This document shows positions 60,140 through 64,000 of a DNA stretch of 64,000 bases, one piece after another. Location: contig NZ_FNEE01000019.1 in NCBI RefSeq assembly GCF_900099905.1, positions 1 to 64,000 on the forward strand, written 5' to 3'. The notes below the pieces were generated by a model, which searched no databases, was not told the origin of the DNA, and worked only from the letters and a program-made list of their open reading frames with translations. The translations under genes were made by a program, and so were the position numbers. Positions within the stretch are counted from its first letter, which is position 1; each line of letters starts with the position of its first letter. The stretch comes from Mesorhizobium muleiense. Lineage in GTDB: Bacteria > Pseudomonadota > Alphaproteobacteria > Rhizobiales > Rhizobiaceae.

Positions 60140-60580
60140 ATGCGTACTATCCTGAATGCCGTCGCCCTCGCTTCCTTCGTCTGGGCTGCCGTCCCGGCGC
60201 TCGCGGGCGAGAAGGACGTCACCCTCTACAAGAACCCGCAGTGCGGCTGCTGCGAAGGCTATGCCGAGTACCTGCGGGAGAACGGCTTCACCGTCACCAG
60301 CAAGGCCACCCACGACCTCGCCGAGATGAGCCGCGAGGCAGGCATCGCGGACGAATTCCAGGGCTGCCACCTGTCATTCGTGGATGGCTACGTCGTCAGC
60401 GGCCACGTCCCCGTCGGCACGGTCAAGAAGCTGCTCACGGAGCGGCCCGACATTAAGGGCGTGACGCTGCCCGGCATGCCAATGGGCTCGCCGGGAATGA
60501 GCGGCACCAAGGAAGCGCCGTTCGAGATGCTGGAGATCACCAAGTCTGGCAGCGTGGGCGGCGTATACGCGCGGGAATAG
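60140..60580 (+). CDS. DUF411 metal-binding protein
   Basis: A 146-aa exported protein: signal peptide MRTILNAVALASFVWAAVPA, then VTLYKNPQCGCCEGYAEYLR with C35, C37, C38, and a thioredoxin-like body (FQGCHLSFVDGYVVSGHVPV), ending in a Met/Gly-rich segment LPGMPMGSPGMSGT. DUF411 proteins occur with copper-resistance genes. AAAAGGAG precedes ATG 60140. Part of the copper/redox operon. Confidence 0.88.
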   Translation: MRTILNAVALASFVWAAVPALAGEKDVTLYKNPQCGCCEGYAEYLRENGFTVTSKATHDLAEMSREAGIADEFQGCHLSFVDGYVVSGHVPVGTVKKLLTERPDIKGVTLPGMPMGSPGMSGTKEAPFEMLEITKSGSVGGVYARE

Positions 60581-60615
60581 GCCTGCAACGAGACGCGGAA
60601 AAGGAGCCGACAACG

Positions 60616-60750
60616 ATGGACGGCGGAATGATGGAAGGCATGGGCGGCATGATGCTGGGCATGGGTGTGGGCTGGCTTCTGCTCGCAGTTGCGCTCGTTC
60701 TCGCGGTCGCGACCTTGGTGAAGTACCTGTTCTTCAGCGGCCGCAAATGA
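60616..60750 (+). CDS. 44-residue Met-rich single-pass membrane peptide
   Basis: ATG 60616 follows AAGGAG. The product has a Met/Gly head MDGGMMEGMGGMMLGMG, one helix (WLLLAVALVLAVATLVKYLF) and a basic tail FSGRK. Seven methionines in the first 16 residues suggest Cu(I) binding at the outer face of the membrane, with the basic tail inside. Its stop overlaps the start of the next gene (ATGA), so the two are coupled. Too short for many gene finders; small SHOCT-free peptides of this type occur in copper operons. Confidence 0.78.
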   Translation: MDGGMMEGMGGMMLGMGVGWLLLAVALVLAVATLVKYLFFSGRK

Positions 60751-61196
60751 GCAGGCAGGCTGTTATCCTCGGCTTCGCGGCGCTCTTGGGAGTTGCCGCC
60801 CTCGCCTTGATCTGGTCGTTCGGAGCAAGCGAGGCCGCGGCAGTTGCGCGGGGACGGCAGCTCTATTCCGCGAACTGCGCCTCCTGCCACGGGGCCAGCC
60901 TCGAAGGCCAGCCTGACTGGAAGAGGCAGCTTCCCTCGGGACGCATGCCCGCTCCGCCGCACGATGCGTCCGGGCACACCTGGCACCACCCGGACGGGGT
61001 GCTGTTCCGGATCACCAAAAAGGGTCCAGCCGCCGTGGTGGGCAACGGGTACGCTAGCGACATGCCGGGATTCGAGGACATTTTGAGCGACGAGGAGATC
61101 CGCGCCGTTCTCGCCTTCATCAAGAGCACATGGCCGGAGCGGGAGCGCGCCTACCAGTCGGAGATGAGCCGCCGCGAGCAGGAGAAGACGCAGTGA
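60747..61196 (+). CDS. Membrane-anchored cytochrome c
   Basis: A 149-aa class I cytochrome with an N-terminal helix (AVILGFAALLGVAALALIWS) that may stay uncleaved. Haem motif CASCH (C44, C47, H48) and a distal Met in SDMPGFEDILSDEEIRAVLA. It overlaps the 44-aa gene at its start and the TlpA gene at its end. It could take electrons from or give electrons to the multicopper oxidase. Confidence 0.88.
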   Translation: MSRQAVILGFAALLGVAALALIWSFGASEAAAVARGRQLYSANCASCHGASLEGQPDWKRQLPSGRMPAPPHDASGHTWHHPDGVLFRITKKGPAAVVGNGYASDMPGFEDILSDEEIRAVLAFIKSTWPERERAYQSEMSRREQEKTQ

Positions 61197-61738
61197 AGAC
61201 GATCCTGTCGGCGCTGATACTTGCCGTCGTTGTGGCCGTGGGCAACGCGCACGCGCAGGAACCGACAGTGATGCCGCTGCACGAGGAGCCGCAGCCCTTG
61301 CCCGAGCTCATCCTCGCCGACGAGGCGGGAGAGCCGCAATCTCTCGAAGATTGGCGCGGCAAGATGGTGCTGCTCAACGTCTGGGCGACCTGGTGTGCGC
61401 CCTGCCGGGCCGAAATGCCCACGCTCAACCGCCTTCAGGGGCGGCTCGGCGGCGAGGGATTCGATGTCGTCGCCCTTTCGGTGGACCGAGCGGGAGGCGG
61501 CGCAGTCCGGAAGTTCTTCGACGAGATCGGGGTCAAACTCCCCGTCTTCATCGACCAGGACGGGACTGCGATCCGCGCGTTGGGACTGTTCGGCCTGCCA
61601 GCCACGCTTCTGATCGGCCCCGACGGAAACGAGCTCGCGCGGCTCGCCGGACCCGCCGAATGGGACACCCCCGAGATGGTTTCCTTCTTCGAAGGGATCA
61701 TCGTACGAGAACTCGACCAAACCGGAGAACGGAGATGA
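61193..61738 (+). CDS. TlpA-like thiol:disulfide reductase
   Basis: A 181-aa exported thioredoxin-fold protein. From GTG 61193: signal MKTILSALILAVVVAVGNAH, then the active site LNVWATWCAPCRAEMPTLN (C68, C71) and the cis-Pro region LFGLPATLLIGPDGNE. TlpA reduces cysteines in apo-SCO and apo-cytochrome proteins; both types of gene flank it. Start and stop overlap neighbours by four bases. Confidence 0.9.
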   Translation: MKTILSALILAVVVAVGNAHAQEPTVMPLHEEPQPLPELILADEAGEPQSLEDWRGKMVLLNVWATWCAPCRAEMPTLNRLQGRLGGEGFDVVALSVDRAGGGAVRKFFDEIGVKLPVFIDQDGTAIRALGLFGLPATLLIGPDGNELARLAGPAEWDTPEMVSFFEGIIVRELDQTGERR

Positions 61739-62379
61739 ACAGAAAAACACTTCTCGCCGCGATGGCCGTCACGTCTGTCCTCGCGCTTCCCGCATTTGCC
61801 CATCATCCGGGCGCCGATCTCGACAGGCTTATGGGCAGCGAGGAGAAGTATTTCCAGGCGATCGATGCTCCCGCAGCGCCGGGATTCGATCTGGCCGACG
61901 ACGAAGGCAATCCGGTCCGCCTCTCGGACTTCGCCGACAAGGTCGTTGTACTCAATTTCGTGTTCGCGAGTTGCACCGACGTCTGCCCGCTGCACTCCGA
62001 CCTGATCGCCCGCGTCCAGGCGATGGTCAACGAAACGCCCATGAAGGACCTGGTGCAGTTCCTGACGGTGACGACAGACCCGAAGTCAGACACGCCCGAG
62101 GTCATGAAGGGATACGGCGAAGCGCACGGGCTCGACCCGCGCAACTGGACCTTCCTGACCACCCGCGAAGGGCAGGCGGAGGATGCGACGCGCAAGCTGT
62201 CCGAGCAATACAACGTCCGTTTCGATCCGCTCGAAGGCGGCCAGCAGATGCATGGCTTGGTGACGCACGTGATCGACCGCGGCGGGCGCTTCGCGGCCAA
62301 GTTCCACGGCCTCAGGTTCGATCCGCTGAACCTGGTCATGTACGTCAATGGGCTGACGAACAGCGTGAATCGGCCGTGA
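61735..62379 (+). CDS. SCO1/SenC-family copper chaperone
   Basis: A 214-aa exported protein: signal MNRKTLLAAMAVTSVLALPA, then FVFASCTDVCPLHSDLIARV with the copper-binding C80 and C84, and the third ligand His in QMHGLVTHVIDRGG. SCO proteins insert copper into cytochrome oxidase or handle periplasmic copper. Last gene of the operon, overlapping the TlpA gene that may reduce it. Confidence 0.9.
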   Translation: MNRKTLLAAMAVTSVLALPAFAHHPGADLDRLMGSEEKYFQAIDAPAAPGFDLADDEGNPVRLSDFADKVVVLNFVFASCTDVCPLHSDLIARVQAMVNETPMKDLVQFLTVTTDPKSDTPEVMKGYGEAHGLDPRNWTFLTTREGQAEDATRKLSEQYNVRFDPLEGGQQMHGLVTHVIDRGGRFAAKFHGLRFDPLNLVMYVNGLTNSVNRP

Positions 62380-62551
62380 TCAATTGACTTGATCCAGCAC
62401 TACCGCCGGACGCCCTCCGAGGTTGTCCGGTTGGGGGAACAACACGGCAACAGCGCACGGATCGCTCATGAGCCGCCGCGCCAGCGCCGCTGGGAACAGG
62501 ATTCCTGCGATTCGACGCCGCCGCCGTCGATCTCAGCGGATCAGGTCTGGT

Positions 62552-63340
62552 TCATTGCTTCGTGCTCGCCTCCCGGAACGCCGCCTCTCCGGCCTCCGAC
62601 ACCTCGGCCCACTTCTTGTCGGCTGCCGGATCCGCGGCGTAGCTGTCGTGCCAGTTCCACCATTTGTAGGCTGGGGTCTGGGGATAGCCTTCGGGCGAGT
62701 CCTCCCAGACCTCCTGCCGGCCCAGCGGCGTGATGTCGAGATAGTTCCAGGTGCCGCCCATCTGCTCGTCGCCGCGGTTGTTGATGAAGTAGGTGCGGAA
62801 CACGCGGTCGCCGTCGCGGATGAACACGTTGTGGCCGTGCCACTCGTCGACACCGAAATCGGCGTCGAAGCTGTCGGTGAGGGTGAACCATGGTATCTCC
62901 CAGCCCATCCGCGCCTTCAACCGCGCAATATCCGCCTGCGGCGCACGCGAGACAAAGACGAGAGTGGTGTCACGGGCGTTCAGATGAGCGAGGTGGGCGA
63001 CCTGGTCGGCCACCATGGAGCAGCCGCGGCAGGCATGGTCGGGCCAGCCGAACACTCCCGGCTCGAAGAAGGCACGGTAGACGATCAGCTGACGCCGACC
63101 GTCGAACAGGTCGAGCAGGCTCACCTTCCCGTCGGGCCCCTCGAACGCATAATTCTTCTCCACCGCCATCCACGGCATCCGCCGCCGCTCGGCGGCCAGC
63201 GCGTCACGGGCGCGGGTCTGGGCCTTTTCCTTCACGAGCAGCTGCTCGTGGGCCGCTTCCCACTCCTGCGGCGACACCACCGGTGGTGTGCGCATGGCAA
63301 TCTGTCCGCTTTTCCGTTCGCTCTTGGCTGCTGAAGTCAT
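62552..63340 (-). CDS. DUF899 thioredoxin-like protein
   Basis: A 262-aa protein of the DUF899 family. Visible pattern: QLLVKEKAQTRARDALAAER, RRQLIVYRAFFEPGVFGWPD, HACRGCSMVADQVAHLAHLN with a CxxC, and NVFIRDGDRVFRTYFINNRG, YLDITPLGRQEVWEDSPEGY. The fold is thioredoxin-like, but the reaction is unknown. It is convergent with the copper operon and seems unrelated to it. Confidence 0.85.
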   Translation of the reverse strand: MTSAAKSERKSGQIAMRTPPVVSPQEWEAAHEQLLVKEKAQTRARDALAAERRRMPWMAVEKNYAFEGPDGKVSLLDLFDGRRQLIVYRAFFEPGVFGWPDHACRGCSMVADQVAHLAHLNARDTTLVFVSRAPQADIARLKARMGWEIPWFTLTDSFDADFGVDEWHGHNVFIRDGDRVFRTYFINNRGDEQMGGTWNYLDITPLGRQEVWEDSPEGYPQTPAYKWWNWHDSYAADPAADKKWAEVSEAGEAAFREASTKQ

Positions 63341-63535
63341 GGCTTCCTCCTGATCTGGGCGAATTCCCGCGTCGCTGAAGCACGGCTCATTCGCTGCTCA
63401 TCGCTGGTTGTTGGGCCTAAACTAGTTTGGCACCGGAAAACGACCAGTGGGAGTAACAAGTGTGACGCTATTCCCGCCGGTCAAAACAACCGCGGCGGGT
63501 GGCCGCATCAACCCACCAATCTACCGTCCACCGGG

Positions 63536-64000
63536 CTATGCCGAAGACGAACGGTGGAGATCGACTCGCGCCACGGCGTAGGCGTCAAGAGAGATGACTT
63601 GGTCATCCAACCGTCTTCCGGCACTTTCCATGAAATTCGGATCGGCTGCCGCCCGCTCGAACTGGTCGGCAGCAAGAAGAGCAATGCGGGCGCTGATCGG
63701 CGTATTCGAAAGCTGCACTGATTGCTTATTGGCAGTGAGATTCGAGAGCCACAGCGTCGTGCGCCCATCTTTTTCGGCCGCGATCGCAGCGATGTTGTCA
63801 GCTCCGGAAGTTCCCACGGACAGCAGGGTGGCCCCGCTGAGCTTTGAGAGGCCTGCCATGACATGGAAAGCGGGATACACCATTCGGCCATCCTGTTCGT
63901 CAAACCACGGCTGCACGAAATCGGCCTTCCTGTGGACGTGTCCGAACGGGCCGGTGAAGTCGCCGAATGCGACGGCCTCGATTCCCTCGCGCGCGCAGGC
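63536..64000 (-). CDS. C-terminal part of an unidentified, possibly glycosidase-like protein (cut by window edge)
   Basis: The frame is open to the last base of the window, so the start lies outside; 154 residues are visible. They include REGIEAVAFGDFTGPFGHVH, MVYPAFHVMAGLSKLSGATL, TTLWLSNLTANKQSVQLSN and ISLDAYAVARVDLH. The pattern of a barrel end followed by a beta domain is seen in glycoside-hydrolase-like enzymes, including D-apionate lactonases, but the assignment is a guess. Confidence 0.5.
   Translation of the reverse strand, partial: ACAREGIEAVAFGDFTGPFGHVHRKADFVQPWFDEQDGRMVYPAFHVMAGLSKLSGATLLSVGTSGADNIAAIAAEKDGRTTLWLSNLTANKQSVQLSNTPISARIALLAADQFERAAADPNFMESAGRRLDDQVISLDAYAVARVDLHRSSSA

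Overview
The window is GC-rich chromosomal DNA from an alphaproteobacterium of the Rhizobiales, most probably Mesorhizobium or a close relative. The case rests on several independent signs: a RirA-type iron regulator beside a complete hmu haem locus with TGA-N9-TCA iron boxes; the rhizobial families DUF1236, DUF982 and DUF3606; putA divergent from an Lrp-type regulator; EcfG/RpoE2-type promoters (GGAAC-N16/17-xGTT); and rhizobial intergenic mosaic repeats. The genus is an inference, not a demonstrated fact.

Layout. 1-1.06 kb: an apparently intact IS630-family element with a -1 frameshift site. 1.5-5.0 kb: a phosphatidylserine-synthase-like gene paired with a membrane phosphoethanolamine-transferase/sulfatase-like gene, then a small cytochrome c. 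5.5-13.3 kb: a stress island with DUF982, three DUF1236 proteins, a low-complexity exported protein, a NarX/NarL-like two-component pair, DUF3606, a glycine-rich stress-type protein, and two 30-residue paralogous membrane peptides. Five EcfG-like promoters were found by reading the whole window, and all lie in this island. 13.4-20.2 kb: an M20 amidohydrolase with a divergent AraC regulator, an exported SnoaL/hydrolase/SnoaL operon with a divergent LysR regulator, and cutC overlapping a GNAT gene. 20.3-24.2 kb: a form II CO-dehydrogenase-like coxS-L-M operon whose intergenic gaps are filled by short-tandem-repeat hairpins. 24.5-28.5 kb: an NTF2-like gene, a FIST sensor (NosP-like), a hybrid histidine kinase and a LuxR-type regulator. 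28.8-35.6 kb: maiA, a zinc alcohol dehydrogenase, an EamA transporter, a MocR regulator, MaoC, a phasin and DUF445.

35.8-45.0 kb: the haem-iron locus: rirA, hmuVUTS-hmuP on one strand and the TonB-dependent receptor, an exported protein, tonB and an IsdG/HmuQ-like haem oxygenase on the other. It would bring haem across the outer membrane, through the periplasm and inner membrane, and degrade it. 45.3-49.5 kb: putA/putR for proline catabolism. 49.5-56.6 kb: an isochorismatase-like hydrolase, a MauG-type dihaem cytochrome with a FixH/YtkA-like partner, a KDG kinase, a methyltransferase and a GGDEF-EAL protein. 57-62.4 kb: a copper/redox operon of overlapping genes (small exported protein, multicopper oxidase, DUF411, a 44-residue Met-rich membrane peptide, cytochrome c, TlpA, SCO). 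The window ends with DUF899 and a gene cut by its right edge.

The least expected material is (i) the pair of 30-residue membrane peptides, each with its own EcfG-like promoter, ribosome binding site and terminator, and (ii) the tandem-repeat hairpins at every junction of the cox operon. No tRNA, rRNA or CRISPR array was seen.
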